DNA of 64,000 nucleotides. Source: DATLFA01 sp035525225. GTDB taxonomy: Bacteria; Actinomycetota; Acidimicrobiia; Acidimicrobiales; WLNW01. Every line of letters begins with the position of its first letter. Within the stretch, counting starts at the first letter, position 1. The notes under the pieces were generated by a model. The model saw nothing but the letters and a program-made list of their open reading frames with translations. It made no database searches and had not been told where the DNA came from. Both the position numbers and the translations under genes were made by a program. The stretch covers positions 62,001 to 126,000 of the forward strand of contig DATLFA010000010.1 of NCBI GenBank assembly GCA_035525225.1, in the 5' to 3' direction. Below, piece by piece: positions 16,716 to 25,109 of this stretch.

Positions 16716-17219
16716 TCAGCGCCACACCCAGCGGGTGGCACGCTTCGAGAACTCGTCGTCGCGTTCGATGATGCCGAACGCCCGCTCGGGCGTCACTTCG
16801 AAGATGCTGTTCTCCCGCATGAAATCAGCGAGTGCTGTTTGCTTGTCCGGCTCCGCTTCGTACTTGCGTGCGTACGCATCGACGAACACGTCGACCTCGT
16901 CGCCGGCGATCTCACGCGCCCGTCCTTCGAGCGAGACACACTCGACGGTGTCGTCGACCGCCACGACGATCTGTGGGTTGGCGCGGAGGTTGCGCGCTTT
17001 GCGTGATTGCGGCGCACACGAGAATGCGAATCGTTCGAGTGTGGGCACCCACACCCCCCATACGGGCATCGCATGGGGCCGGGCGTCGCTCGACGCCGTC
17101 ACGACCCAGAAATTGCGCGACGAGGACAGCCGCGTGTCGGCCCACGACCACGGCAGCGCGCCATCGAGATCGTCGGGCACGCCATAGGCGGCCATCGCAG
17201 GCCGTTGCACCTCGGGCAT
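16716..17219 (-). CDS. PPOX-class flavin/F420-dependent protein
   Basis: A 167-residue split-barrel flavoprotein of the pyridoxamine-5'-phosphate-oxidase superfamily. FWVVTASSDARPHAMPVWGVW and RKARNLRANPQIVVAVDDT are the standard barrel strands and phosphate-binding region of actinobacterial PPOX proteins. Likely an FMN- or F420-dependent reductase or heme-oxygenase-like protein; the substrate is not predictable. The start at 17219 gives MPEVQRPAMAAYG. It follows the amidohydrolase gene on the same strand after a gap of 23 bp, so they probably share a transcript. Confidence 0.8.
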   Translation of the reverse strand: MPEVQRPAMAAYGVPDDLDGALPWSWADTRLSSSRNFWVVTASSDARPHAMPVWGVWVPTLERFAFSCAPQSRKARNLRANPQIVVAVDDTVECVSLEGRAREIAGDEVDVFVDAYARKYEAEPDKQTALADFMRENSIFEVTPERAFGIIERDDEFSKRATRWVWR

Positions 17220-17242
17220 GGCGCGAATTGTAGTGAGCGTGT

Positions 17243-18436
17243 TCAGCGCGATCCGGCGTAGTTGTCGAAGGCCGGGCTGATGGTGTCGGTCGGCACCGTC
17301 GTGAGTGGCACCGCGACATCCTCGGGTGTGGGACAAGCCGAGGCGGCGATCGGCGCGAGCGCGTCGAGGTCGAAGCCGTAGAGCAGGGCGGCGTTGGTAC
17401 CGACCATGCGGCGCACGATGTCGGGGTCGACGCCGGCGAACGTGAACCGCAGACTCTCGCGCGAGTACGGCCACGTCCCTTCGCGATGCGGATAGTCGCT
17501 ACCCCACAAGACACGGTCGGCGCCGATGCGATCGAGCTGCGCGAGCTCGGGTGGCGCGAGGAAGCTGGCACCGACGTAGCACTGACGCGAGAAGTATTCG
17601 CTCGGCGACAGCGACAGGTGGCCACCTCCGAGTGGATCGCGCACGAGCGTGCCGTAGCTGGCGTAGCGATCGAGCACCGCGAGGTGGTCGGGCACCCAAC
17701 CCGCGCCCTGTTCGCTCATCACCAACCGCAGGTTCGGGTGTCGTTCGAGAACGCCGCCGAGGATGAGGAACGTGAGCGCGCGATGGGAGAACCAGCCGAC
17801 TTCGGCGAGAAAGATGATCGTCGAGCCCGGATGCTTGCCGTAGTGGGGTGCCGCGCTGCCGCCGTGATGGTTGAGTGTCATTCCCCGCCCGTCGCAGGCT
17901 CGCCATATCGGGTCGTAGACAGGGTCGTGGTACGGCGGCAGCGGGTTGCCCGGCGGTAATCCGGGCAGCAGAACGCCGCCTCGTAGGCCGGCTTCGTGCG
18001 CTCGACGAATCTCGGTCGCGCTCTCGTCGATGTGGTGCAAGCTGATCTGCGCCATGGCCGCGAACCGATGGGGGGCAACACTCACCCAGTCGGCGGCCCA
18101 CCGGTTGTAGGCGCGCAGACCCTCCCATCGCAGATCGACATCGACGCGCTCCTTGTCGACGTGGGCGCTGTTGAACTCGCCGCGTGCGAACGGTGTGAGG
18201 GTGTTGGGATAGATCACTTCGGCGACGACGCCGTCGGCCTCGAGGTCGCGAAAGCGTTGATCGATATCGAAATTGCGCGGGTCTTCGTTGGCATCGAGGC
18301 GCAGCTCGCCGTTGGAGGTCGTCGCGCGCCACCAGGCGTCGAAGTCGTCATGGAGACGACGAGGCAGGTACGGCTTGAAGTCCGGCGTCGCGGCACCGGC
18401 GTGACCGTCGCACGAGATGACGACATACGGATCCAT
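17243..18436 (-). CDS. Metal-dependent amidohydrolase (amidohydrolase_2)
   Basis: A 397-residue TIM-barrel protein, second of its family in the window. It opens MDPYVVISCDGHAGA (DxH instead of HxH), has a central LNHHGGSAAPHYG metal site and LWGSDYPHREG with the C-terminal aspartate. Similar actinobacterial enzymes decarboxylate or hydrolyse aromatic or cyclic acids. ATG 18436 is preferred; ATG 18454 is in frame but lacks a better ribosome site. Upstream on the same strand is a repeat-rich gap; downstream the PPOX gene is 23 bp away. Confidence 0.83.
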   Translation of the reverse strand: MDPYVVISCDGHAGAATPDFKPYLPRRLHDDFDAWWRATTSNGELRLDANEDPRNFDIDQRFRDLEADGVVAEVIYPNTLTPFARGEFNSAHVDKERVDVDLRWEGLRAYNRWAADWVSVAPHRFAAMAQISLHHIDESATEIRRAHEAGLRGGVLLPGLPPGNPLPPYHDPVYDPIWRACDGRGMTLNHHGGSAAPHYGKHPGSTIIFLAEVGWFSHRALTFLILGGVLERHPNLRLVMSEQGAGWVPDHLAVLDRYASYGTLVRDPLGGGHLSLSPSEYFSRQCYVGASFLAPPELAQLDRIGADRVLWGSDYPHREGTWPYSRESLRFTFAGVDPDIVRRMVGTNAALLYGFDLDALAPIAASACPTPEDVAVPLTTVPTDTISPAFDNYAGSR

Positions 18437-18483
18437 GCGGGCCCCCGGCTTCATGGCAGTGCGCGAATGTTATCCAAACCCTC

Positions 18484-18532
18484 GTTCTGGCAGCACAACG
18501 TCGGACATATGTCGACGTTGTGCTGCGAGAAC
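18484..18532. repeat. Long palindromic repeat, copy 1
   Basis: Arms GTTCTGGCAGCACAACGTCG (18484-18503) and CGACGTTGTGCTGCGAGAAC (18513-18532) pair with a single mismatch around a loop that is itself palindromic (GACATATGTC). The same palindrome recurs at 43328-43370. It lies in the gap between two leftward genes and could end the upstream transcript. Confidence 0.8.
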
Positions 18533-18534
18533 GG

Positions 18535-18573
18535 AGGGGATGTGGGGGGAGGGGATGTGGGGGGAGGGGTGTG
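18535..18573. repeat. 15-bp tandem repeat
   Basis: AGGGGATGTGGGGGG is present twice (18535-18549, 18550-18564), followed by a partial third copy, immediately beside the palindrome and just past the stop of the beta-propeller gene. The strong G bias on one strand could form a G-quadruplex; that is inference. Confidence 0.75.
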
Positions 18574-18576
18574 AAT

Positions 18577-20130
18577 TCAGCCGATGCCGTAGATGCCGCC
18601 GGCGCGGGTGCCGACGAAGATGCGGCCTTTCCAGACGGCGGGTGTGGCTTCGATACAGCCACCGAGATCGACGCGCCATAGCTCTTTCGGCTGCGCGCGG
18701 GTGTCGCGCACGTCGTAGCCGTGCAGAACGCCGGCGCAGTCGCCCATGATCAACACATCGTCGACGACCACCGGCGACTGCCACGTCGGCCGCGGCAGCA
18801 TGAACGACCACCGCAGCTCGCCGGTCGCGCGATCGAGCCCGAGCACCTTGCCCTCGTCGGTCGCGTGGATGACGATGTCGCGATACAGCGCGGGCGTTGC
18901 CCACACGCCGGCGTTGTTGTAGGGGCGTTCGTCGCGCTTCCACACCAACGGGTCGGCTCGTGTCGGATCGAGCTTGATGATCTGACCGACCGCGCGCGAT
19001 CGCTCGTTGAGCCGCTCGTATTCGACGCCGATGTAGAGCATGCCTTCCTCGTCGATCACGATCGTGGCGTCGGTGTCATCGCCGGCCCAATATCGGAAAA
19101 CGCGTTGCGGCACACCACCGCTGCGCAGTGGTGTGAGATCCCACCCTTGCACCAGCCCGCCCGAATTGGAGAAGTACACCGTGTTGCCGTACACGGCGAC
19201 CGAGCCCTCGATCGAAACGTTGTTGTCCCCGATCGCACTGAGCAACTCGGGATCCCATCCGGGGGCGTTGAACACCAGTTGTGGATCGACGGTGACCTTG
19301 CCGTCGGCGCCGTACGCGCGGTTCAACTTGAGTACGTGGAACTGGCTGTTTTCGCCGCCTTCGAGTAGGTAGTCGTCGATCATCAACGGTGAGCCGTCCC
19401 AGTCGTCGTTCCAGAGCGTCGGCTTCACCGCGTACGCGCTCAGCTTGAACAACTCGACCGGCTCGTCGCGATCGATGGCGAGGATGCGGAGGTAGTTGTC
19501 GCGCGAGCCGGTGTACACGAGCGGGAACCCGTCGGGGTCGATCGTGACCGACCCCTTGATGATGTCGCCGGTGAGAAAGTCGGGCAGCAACCGTTGACCG
19601 TTGGTGGCATCGAGGAAATGCACCGCCCGGTCGTACGCGCCGAATACGACCCACGTGCGGCCCTCGCGCTCGAAGACGGACGGCTGGCCCGTCCACCCCA
19701 TGCCGCACCAGATCTGCTCGCCGCTTTGATCTATCGACGCGGAGCACATTCCCCCGCTCGCAGGAAAGCGCCATTGCACCGCCGGCGCGCTGGGCACCGG
19801 CCCCTTGCCGTAGTAGGTGCGGGTCAGATTGCCGCGGAAGGTGAGGAGGCCGTCGACTTTGTCACCGTACGGCTTGCCGACGAGGAACGGGTCGCTCCAG
19901 CCGGTGAACGGTGGACGCGTCGTCGTCGGGGCCGCAGTTGTCGCGACCGCACGCGACGTGTCAGGGCCGGTCGTCGATGACGCGTGGGTGTCATCGACCC
20001 TGTTCTGCTGGCCGGCCGCCGAGACCGTGTCGTTGCGTCCGCTGTTGTCGGCGCCGCCGATCACGATCACGAGTACGACGACGACGGTCGCCGCGGTCAC
20101 CGCGAGGATCGCCCGACTCCGAAACGGCAT
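18577..20130 (-). CDS. Membrane-anchored PQQ-like beta-propeller protein
   Basis: A 517-residue protein with an N-terminal hydrophobic anchor (ILAVTAATVVVVLVIVIGG), a Thr/Ser-rich linker of about 50 residues, and a C-terminal beta-propeller with repeated blade motifs such as WVVFGAYDRAVHFLDATNG, VYGNTVYFSNSGGLVQGWDL, KVLGLDRATGELRWSF and GRIFVGTRAGGIYGIG. The topology puts the propeller outside the cell. PQQ-like propellers without the dehydrogenase tryptophan-disk residues usually act as scaffolds rather than enzymes; several cysteines may form disulfides. An in-frame GTG precedes the ATG at 20130. No partner gene is adjacent. Confidence 0.78.
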   Translation of the reverse strand: MPFRSRAILAVTAATVVVVLVIVIGGADNSGRNDTVSAAGQQNRVDDTHASSTTGPDTSRAVATTAAPTTTRPPFTGWSDPFLVGKPYGDKVDGLLTFRGNLTRTYYGKGPVPSAPAVQWRFPASGGMCSASIDQSGEQIWCGMGWTGQPSVFEREGRTWVVFGAYDRAVHFLDATNGQRLLPDFLTGDIIKGSVTIDPDGFPLVYTGSRDNYLRILAIDRDEPVELFKLSAYAVKPTLWNDDWDGSPLMIDDYLLEGGENSQFHVLKLNRAYGADGKVTVDPQLVFNAPGWDPELLSAIGDNNVSIEGSVAVYGNTVYFSNSGGLVQGWDLTPLRSGGVPQRVFRYWAGDDTDATIVIDEEGMLYIGVEYERLNERSRAVGQIIKLDPTRADPLVWKRDERPYNNAGVWATPALYRDIVIHATDEGKVLGLDRATGELRWSFMLPRPTWQSPVVVDDVLIMGDCAGVLHGYDVRDTRAQPKELWRVDLGGCIEATPAVWKGRIFVGTRAGGIYGIG

Positions 20131-20188
20131 CACGGCATCATAGGAGTAAGCAACTCAGTCGACCGCTACCCGCGCTGCGTGGTCGTCG

Positions 20189-20998
20189 TCAGAGACCTTG
20201 GTGAACGAGAAACCAACCCGCGAAGAGTAGAAGCACGACGCCGAAGGCGCGGCGTACGCGCTCGGCCGAGATGCGTTGCCCCAACTGCGCGCCGGCGAGT
20301 GAACCGGGCAACATGCCCAATGCGAAGAGAAGCGCCACGTGCCAATCGACGTGTCCGAGCGCGGAGTGGGTGATCAGCGTGGGCACCGTGAGCGCTCCGA
20401 CCGCGAGCATGCTCGTGCCCGCCGCCTGCCTGCTCGTGAGGCCGAAGACCACGACAAACAGCGGCACCAACAAGAAACCGCCACCGTTGGCGAGGAGTCC
20501 GGTGAGCACCCCGACGCCGAACGATGCCGAGAGCACGAGCGAGCGTCGGTTGCGCCGGGCTTCACAGCGAGTGGCGTGGTCGACCGGATCGGGCATCAAC
20601 ATGCGGGCGCCGACGGCGAGCAACATCACGCCGGACATGAGCAAGAGGGCGTGCCCGGCGACGAGCGACGATGCCAACGCGCCGGCAACCGCGCCCGGGA
20701 GTCCAGCGGCCACGGCGAGACCGGCCAGCCGCAAGTCGAGGGACCCGGTGCGAAGGGCGCGCCGCGCGCCGACCAACGCCGCCGGGAGCATGGCCGGCAG
20801 TGGTGAGGCCACTGCGGCAACGCCGGGGACACCGATCAGGGCCAGGATCGGGGTGGCGAAGGCCGAGCCACCGGCGCCGAACAGGCCGAACACCACGCCA
20901 ATGCCGATCCCGGCGAGCAGCAGAGCAGTGTTGTCCACAGGTGCCAGTGAACGCCAGGACTCTTCAGAAGTCAAAGACACGGATATGCCATATACCAT
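20189..20998 (-). CDS. TSUP family transporter (TauE/SafE)
   Basis: An integral membrane protein with about eight hydrophobic segments and the duplicated TSUP pattern: GVVFGLFGAGGSAFATPILA in the first half and GVLTGLLANGGGFLLVPLFVV in the second. TSUP proteins export or import sulfite, sulfoacetate, taurine-derived or other organic anions. The longest frame starts at 20998 (269 residues), but that leaves only 11 bp to the divergent LysR gene; GTG 20938, just before NTALLLAGIGIG, is a credible shorter start and would free a promoter. Divergence from lysR suggests the regulator controls this gene. Confidence 0.85.
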   Translation of the reverse strand: MVYGISVSLTSEESWRSLAPVDNTALLLAGIGIGVVFGLFGAGGSAFATPILALIGVPGVAAVASPLPAMLPAALVGARRALRTGSLDLRLAGLAVAAGLPGAVAGALASSLVAGHALLLMSGVMLLAVGARMLMPDPVDHATRCEARRNRRSLVLSASFGVGVLTGLLANGGGFLLVPLFVVVFGLTSRQAAGTSMLAVGALTVPTLITHSALGHVDWHVALLFALGMLPGSLAGAQLGQRISAERVRRAFGVVLLLFAGWFLVHQGL

Positions 20999-21013
20999 AG
21001 AAATTTCTTATGG
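20995..21013. promoter_or_regulatory. Inverted repeat between TSUP and LysR genes, candidate operator
   Basis: CCATA and TATGG flank a perfect GAAATTTC palindrome. The AT-rich site stands out from the GC-rich surroundings and covers the LysR start codon. LysR proteins normally autoregulate from such divergent gaps, so this is a candidate binding site. Confidence 0.45.
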
Positions 21014-21903
21014 ATCTTCGCCGCCTCGGTCTGTTCCTCGCAGTGGTCGACCACGGGGGGTTCACTGCCGCCGCCGCGGCGATCCACGTGGCCCAGCCCG
21101 CGCTGTCGCTCGGTGTACGCGAGCTCGAGCGCGAGCTCGGCGCGACCCTGCTCGTACGGTCGCGCCGGGGCGTGGTGCTCACGCCGGCGGGGGAAGCGCT
21201 CGTCGAGCCGGCTCGCCAGGCGTTGCGCGATGTCGAGATCGCGGTCGCGGCGGTGACCGCGGTGACCGGCGTGCTGGCCGGACACATCGATGTCGCGGCC
21301 CTGCCGACGCTCGCCGCAGATCCACTCGCGGGCGTTGCCGGAAGGTTCCGCCAAGCGCACCCTCGCGTGTTGGTTCGCATCGTCGCCACCGACGACCCGA
21401 CCGAACTCGCGAGCGCGGTCCGCTCCGGTCGCAGCGAGCTCGGCTTCACCGAACAGGGCCCGGCCAGCGAGGGCCTGGTCGAGCACGCGCTCGCTGACCA
21501 AGAGCTCGTTGCCGTTTGTCCGCGCACCGGCGGTGTCGACACAACCGTCCTCGATCTCGCGTCGCTCGAAGGTGCGCCGCTCGTGCTGACGCCGCGGGGT
21601 ACGTCGATGCGCAACCTCGTCGACGTCGCATTGCTCGAGATGGGCATCACCCCGTTGATCGCGGTCGAGACCGAGCAACGTGATGCGCTCGTGCCGCTGG
21701 TTCTCGCGGGTGCCGGCACTGCATTCGTACCGAGCGCGATCGCGGATGTCGCATCGTCGCAAGGGGCCGTGGTGCGTCGTACCCGTCCCGCGTTACGGCG
21801 CAAGGTGGTGGTCGTGCACCGCGCGGGTTCTCTGTCGCCGGCAGGCACGCACTTCCTGTCGCACGCGCTCGCAGTTCCTGTCGCTGGCGCTCGTGGTCGC
21901 TGA
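21010..21903 (+). CDS. LysR family transcriptional regulator
   Basis: A 297-residue DNA-binding regulator. The N-terminal winged helix is canonical (MDLRRLGLFLAVVDHGGF, then AAAIHVAQPALSLGVRELE, LLVRSRRGVVLTPAG) and is followed by a periplasmic-binding-protein-like effector domain (GHIDVAALPTLAADPLAG onward). The start at 21010 matches the family exactly, yet there is no ribosome site and almost no leader, suggesting a leaderless transcript. Divergent from the TSUP transporter, its likely target. The effector is unknown; an exported anion is a reasonable guess. Confidence 0.92.
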   Translation: MDLRRLGLFLAVVDHGGFTAAAAAIHVAQPALSLGVRELERELGATLLVRSRRGVVLTPAGEALVEPARQALRDVEIAVAAVTAVTGVLAGHIDVAALPTLAADPLAGVAGRFRQAHPRVLVRIVATDDPTELASAVRSGRSELGFTEQGPASEGLVEHALADQELVAVCPRTGGVDTTVLDLASLEGAPLVLTPRGTSMRNLVDVALLEMGITPLIAVETEQRDALVPLVLAGAGTAFVPSAIADVASSQGAVVRRTRPALRRKVVVVHRAGSLSPAGTHFLSHALAVPVAGARGR

Positions 21904-21936
21904 CCGAACTGCTCAGGTCTAGCGCCGAAGGCGACG

Positions 21937-21963
21937 GGCCCGAGCGGCCCATTCAGAGCGGAA
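21937..21963 (+). repeat. Dispersed GGCCCGAGCGGCC element, copy 3
   Basis: GGCCCGAGCGGCC, a short spacer, then AGAGCGGAA; 33 bp past the LysR stop and before the YCII gene. Confidence 0.7.
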
Positions 21964-21978
21964 GGCTAGGGTCGTGCC

Positions 21979-22272
21979 ATGTTCTTGCTCATCAACAAAT
22001 ACCTCGTCGACCAAGCAGCCCTCGAAGTCGTGCATCCGGCCCACGGTGCGTGGTTCGCCGAGCAGTGCCGGCACGGCCCGGTTGTGATGGCGGGTCGTCA
22101 GGTGCCGTCGGTCGGTGGTGTCGTGATGATCGACGTCGCGACCCGCGGCGAAGCCGAGGCCTTCGCTGCCGCCGATCCGTACACGGGCGCGGGTGTCGCG
22201 AGCTACACCGTCATCGAGTTCAACTTGGCTCGGTGTTTCCCCGACCGTCTCCCCGAGGTCACCGGCAGCTGA
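21979..22272 (+). CDS. YCII-related protein
   Basis: A 97-residue protein of the YciI dimeric alpha/beta-barrel family. It opens MFLLINKYLVDQAALE, has the conserved His in HGAWFAEQCRHGPVVMAG and ends with the AAADPYTGAGVASYTVIEF strand; DPY is the usual YCII signature. Most members have no assigned reaction; a few act as lyases or dehydrochlorinases. It starts 16 bp after the repeat element and may be transcribed from within it. Confidence 0.8.
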   Translation: MFLLINKYLVDQAALEVVHPAHGAWFAEQCRHGPVVMAGRQVPSVGGVVMIDVATRGEAEAFAAADPYTGAGVASYTVIEFNLARCFPDRLPEVTGS

Positions 22273-22319
22273 CGTCGCACCGGCGTTTGCGGGTGATTCC
22301 GATCGGGTAGTGGGCCGGG

Positions 22320-22775
22320 ATGGAAATTGTGCGACATGACGATGGCTCGTTGACCGTTCCGGTAGCTCGTGATCGTCATGCCGACGATGACGTCGATGCT
22401 CCGTTCGATGCCGGACCCACGACGATGGTGATCCGGCCGGGCGAGGGTGGCTATGCGGAAGCGCTCGCCGAGTGGGATGTGCAGCAGAACCCCGATCGGG
22501 GGGAAGCCGTATCGACCGCGTCGGGTCGCGAGGAGGCGATGCATGTGGTCCATGCGGTCGCCGAAGATCCCGATCACGTACACGAGGCCGTGGAGTCACT
22601 CGAAGATCCGAACGCGAGCGCCGAGGCACTGCGCCATGTGCTCGTCGGGGGTACACCATCGGTGCAGGCCTTTGCTTCAGAGGTTGCCGAGGCCGAAGGG
22701 GGCGAGCAGCTACCTCCGCACAAGGCCACGAAGATCATCGGGGAAGTGCTCGCCGAGATCGACACCGCCCACTAG
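22320..22775 (+). CDS. Hypothetical acidic protein
   Basis: A 151-residue, strongly acidic, probably soluble protein; not recognised. The N-terminal third is beta-like (MEIVRHDDGSLTVPVARDRH), the rest helix-rich with many Glu, Asp and Ala (RGEAVSTASGREEAMHVVHA, AEDPDHVHEAVESLEDPNAS). No cysteine, signal peptide or membrane segment. ATG 22320 follows GGGCCGGG. It sits between the YCII gene and the convergent crotonase gene. Codon use is like that of the neighbours, so it is probably a real gene. Confidence 0.55.
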   Translation: MEIVRHDDGSLTVPVARDRHADDDVDAPFDAGPTTMVIRPGEGGYAEALAEWDVQQNPDRGEAVSTASGREEAMHVVHAVAEDPDHVHEAVESLEDPNASAEALRHVLVGGTPSVQAFASEVAEAEGGEQLPPHKATKIIGEVLAEIDTAH

Positions 22776-22818
22776 TGCCACGCATGTCGGCGCCGCGATG
22801 GGACGTCCGCGTGACCGC

Positions 22819-23643
22819 TTAGCGCAGCCGCCACTGTTCGCGTGAGCCGCTGGCGAACTTCGTTTGGCCGGCTTCGAGCGCGGACGGCTCGTTGCCGAGG
22901 CGCGTGAGGATGTCACTGATCGACAGCGCCTGCTGGCGCCCCATCTCGAGCGCGGCCCACAGCGCCCGCATCGAGCCGACGACCGCGACGGGCGGCGCAT
23001 CGGCGATGCGTTGTGCGACCCAGGCGACGGTCTCGCGCAGCTTTTCCTGAGGCACGACCTGCGACACCATGCCGATCTCGTACGCGCGCTGCGCCGACAA
23101 CCGTTCGCTGTTGCCGAGCAACGTCATGCGCATGATCTCGGGGAAGGGCACCTTGGACATCATGTGGATCGGCTCGTACGCCGCGGTCATCCCGTAGGTG
23201 ACGTGCGGATCGAAGAACGTCGCGTGCTCGGCGGCGATGATGAACTCGGTCTCGCCCAACATGTAGAAGGCGCCGCCACACGCCATGCCGTTGACGGCGG
23301 CGATCACCGGCTTCCACAACCGGCAACTCTTGGGCCCGATGTTGTCGCCGGGATCGTCGAACATCCACGGGCTCGACAGCCATCCGGTCATGCGGTCACC
23401 AGTGGTGAACGCCACCCCCTGATCCATCGTCTCCTTGCGATCTATACCGGTACAGAACGCCTTGTCGCCCGCGCCGGTGAGCACGATGCAGCGCACGTCG
23501 TCGTTGTAACGCAAGCCGTGCCACAGACCACGCAGCTCACGCTGCATCTGATCGTTGAACGCGTTGTGCGATTCGGGACGGTTGAGCGTCACCCAGGCGA
23601 CGCCGTCGGTCTCTTCGTAGAGGATGGTCTGGTACTCGCTCAT
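22819..23643 (-). CDS. Crotonase-superfamily protein lacking both catalytic glutamates
   Basis: A 274-residue enoyl-CoA hydratase/isomerase-fold protein. The oxyanion-hole regions are present (LTGAGDKAFCTGID; VNGMACGGAF), so it should bind an acyl-CoA thioester. The two glutamates that do hydration in classical crotonases are missing: the first falls in CGGAFYML (Tyr in place) and the second in FFDPHVTYG (His in place). It may therefore be an isomerase, hydrolase, lyase or dehalogenase of the family. It is the second gene of a leftward pair, 10 bp behind an inositol-phosphate-synthase-like gene, an unusual partner. Confidence 0.82.
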   Translation of the reverse strand: MSEYQTILYEETDGVAWVTLNRPESHNAFNDQMQRELRGLWHGLRYNDDVRCIVLTGAGDKAFCTGIDRKETMDQGVAFTTGDRMTGWLSSPWMFDDPGDNIGPKSCRLWKPVIAAVNGMACGGAFYMLGETEFIIAAEHATFFDPHVTYGMTAAYEPIHMMSKVPFPEIMRMTLLGNSERLSAQRAYEIGMVSQVVPQEKLRETVAWVAQRIADAPPVAVVGSMRALWAALEMGRQQALSISDILTRLGNEPSALEAGQTKFASGSREQWRLR

Positions 23644-23653
23644 GCAATGGCCG

Positions 23654-24988
23654 TCACGCTTCTGTGTAGTTGTCGGGGTAGTACTCGAGGCCGAGATGAG
23701 TGATCATGTCTTCGCCCATCATCCACCGCAACGTGTTCTTGAGCTTGGTCAGCTGGATGAAGAGATCGTGCTCGGGATACAGGCCCGGAGCGACCTGAGG
23801 ACTCTTGTAGTAGAAGCTCAACCACTCTTGGATGCCACCCATGCCGGCGCGCGACGCGAGGTCGGAGAACAGCGCGAGATCGAGCGCGAGTGGCGCGGCC
23901 AAAATCGAGTCGCGACACAAGAAGTCGACCTTGATCTGCATCGGGTAGTTCATCCACCCGAAGATGTCGATGTTGTCCCAACCCTCTTTGTTGTCACCGC
24001 GCGGCGGGTAATAGTTGATGCGCACCTTGTGGTAGATGTCGCCGTACAGCTCGGGATAGCGCTCGGGCTCGAGGATGTGTTCGAGCACGCCGAGTTTCGA
24101 CTCTTCTTTTGTCTTGAAGCTCTCGGGATCGTCGAGCACTTCGCCATCGCGGTTGCCGAGGATGTTGGTCGAGTACCAACCGGCGACGCCCAACATTCGG
24201 GCCTTGAACATCGGCGCCAGCACCGTCTTGAGCAGTGTCTGGCCCGTTTTGAAGTCCTTGCCGCTGATCGGGATCTTGTTGGCCGCGGCGTACTCGCGCA
24301 ACACCGGGATGTCGACGGTGAGGTTGGGTGCGCCATTGCAGAAGGGAATGCCCTCGAGCAGCGCGGCGTACGCGTAGAGCATCGATGGCGCGACCGTCGG
24401 GTCGTTGGCGTCGATCGCCTTCTCGAATGACGCGATGTCTTGATGCGCCGCGCCGGGCTCGAGGAAGATCTCGGTCGAGCCGCACCAGACCATCACGAGA
24501 CGATCGACTCTGTTGGTCTCGGCGAAGTGGTGGATGCCTTCGCGGATGCCTTCGAGCATCGCTCGCTTGGACCCACCGATGACGTTGGGACCGTCGAGAC
24601 GCTTCACATAGAACGGATCGAACGCCGCTTTCATGGGTTGCACCGAGCGCAGTGATTCGGCGATCGCCTCCAGGTGGCGTGACTCGAGGACTCCTGCGCG
24701 TGACGCCGCGACGTAGGCATCGTCGGGGAACGGATCCCACGCACCGAACACAACGTCGTCGAGCGAGGCCAGCGGCACGAAGTCGCGGATCAACGGCACG
24801 CGCTGGTCGGTGCGCTTACCGAGACGGATGGTGCCCATCTGCGAAAGCGAGCCGATCGGCGCGGCCATGCCGCGTTTGACGAGCTCGACACCGGAGATGA
24901 GCGTGGTCGCGACCGCGCCCAGCCCTACCGTGAGTATGCCGAGCTTGCCGGACGCGGGAGCGATCGATGGGATGGGGGGAGCGGGCAC
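23654..24988 (-). CDS. Myo-inositol-1-phosphate synthase-like protein
   Basis: A 444-residue NAD-dependent synthase-family protein that would convert glucose 6-phosphate to inositol 1-phosphate. It has the N-terminal Rossmann loop LTVGLGAVATTLISG, the active-site segment ISGKDFKTGQTLLKT and the C-terminal DSILAAPLALDLALFSDLA helix. Length lies between the short bacterial (about 360) and eukaryotic (about 510) forms. GTG 24988 is chosen because AAGGAGG stands just before it. Co-transcribed with the crotonase-like gene (10 bp gap), so the real product could be used for something other than phosphoinositides. Substitution in the SGKDF loop (usually SGDDF) is noted. Confidence 0.82.
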   Translation of the reverse strand: MPAPPIPSIAPASGKLGILTVGLGAVATTLISGVELVKRGMAAPIGSLSQMGTIRLGKRTDQRVPLIRDFVPLASLDDVVFGAWDPFPDDAYVAASRAGVLESRHLEAIAESLRSVQPMKAAFDPFYVKRLDGPNVIGGSKRAMLEGIREGIHHFAETNRVDRLVMVWCGSTEIFLEPGAAHQDIASFEKAIDANDPTVAPSMLYAYAALLEGIPFCNGAPNLTVDIPVLREYAAANKIPISGKDFKTGQTLLKTVLAPMFKARMLGVAGWYSTNILGNRDGEVLDDPESFKTKEESKLGVLEHILEPERYPELYGDIYHKVRINYYPPRGDNKEGWDNIDIFGWMNYPMQIKVDFLCRDSILAAPLALDLALFSDLASRAGMGGIQEWLSFYYKSPQVAPGLYPEHDLFIQLTKLKNTLRWMMGEDMITHLGLEYYPDNYTEA

Positions 24989-25109
24989 GGCGCCTCCTTG
25001 GGCGGTGGATCCGTTCGAGCCTACAGGTCGACCTGGATGCGCAGAACGCACGTTGCCGCGTCATGATGGGCGCGATGCCGAGTGCTGAACGCTCGATGAC
25101 ACAGGGCGG

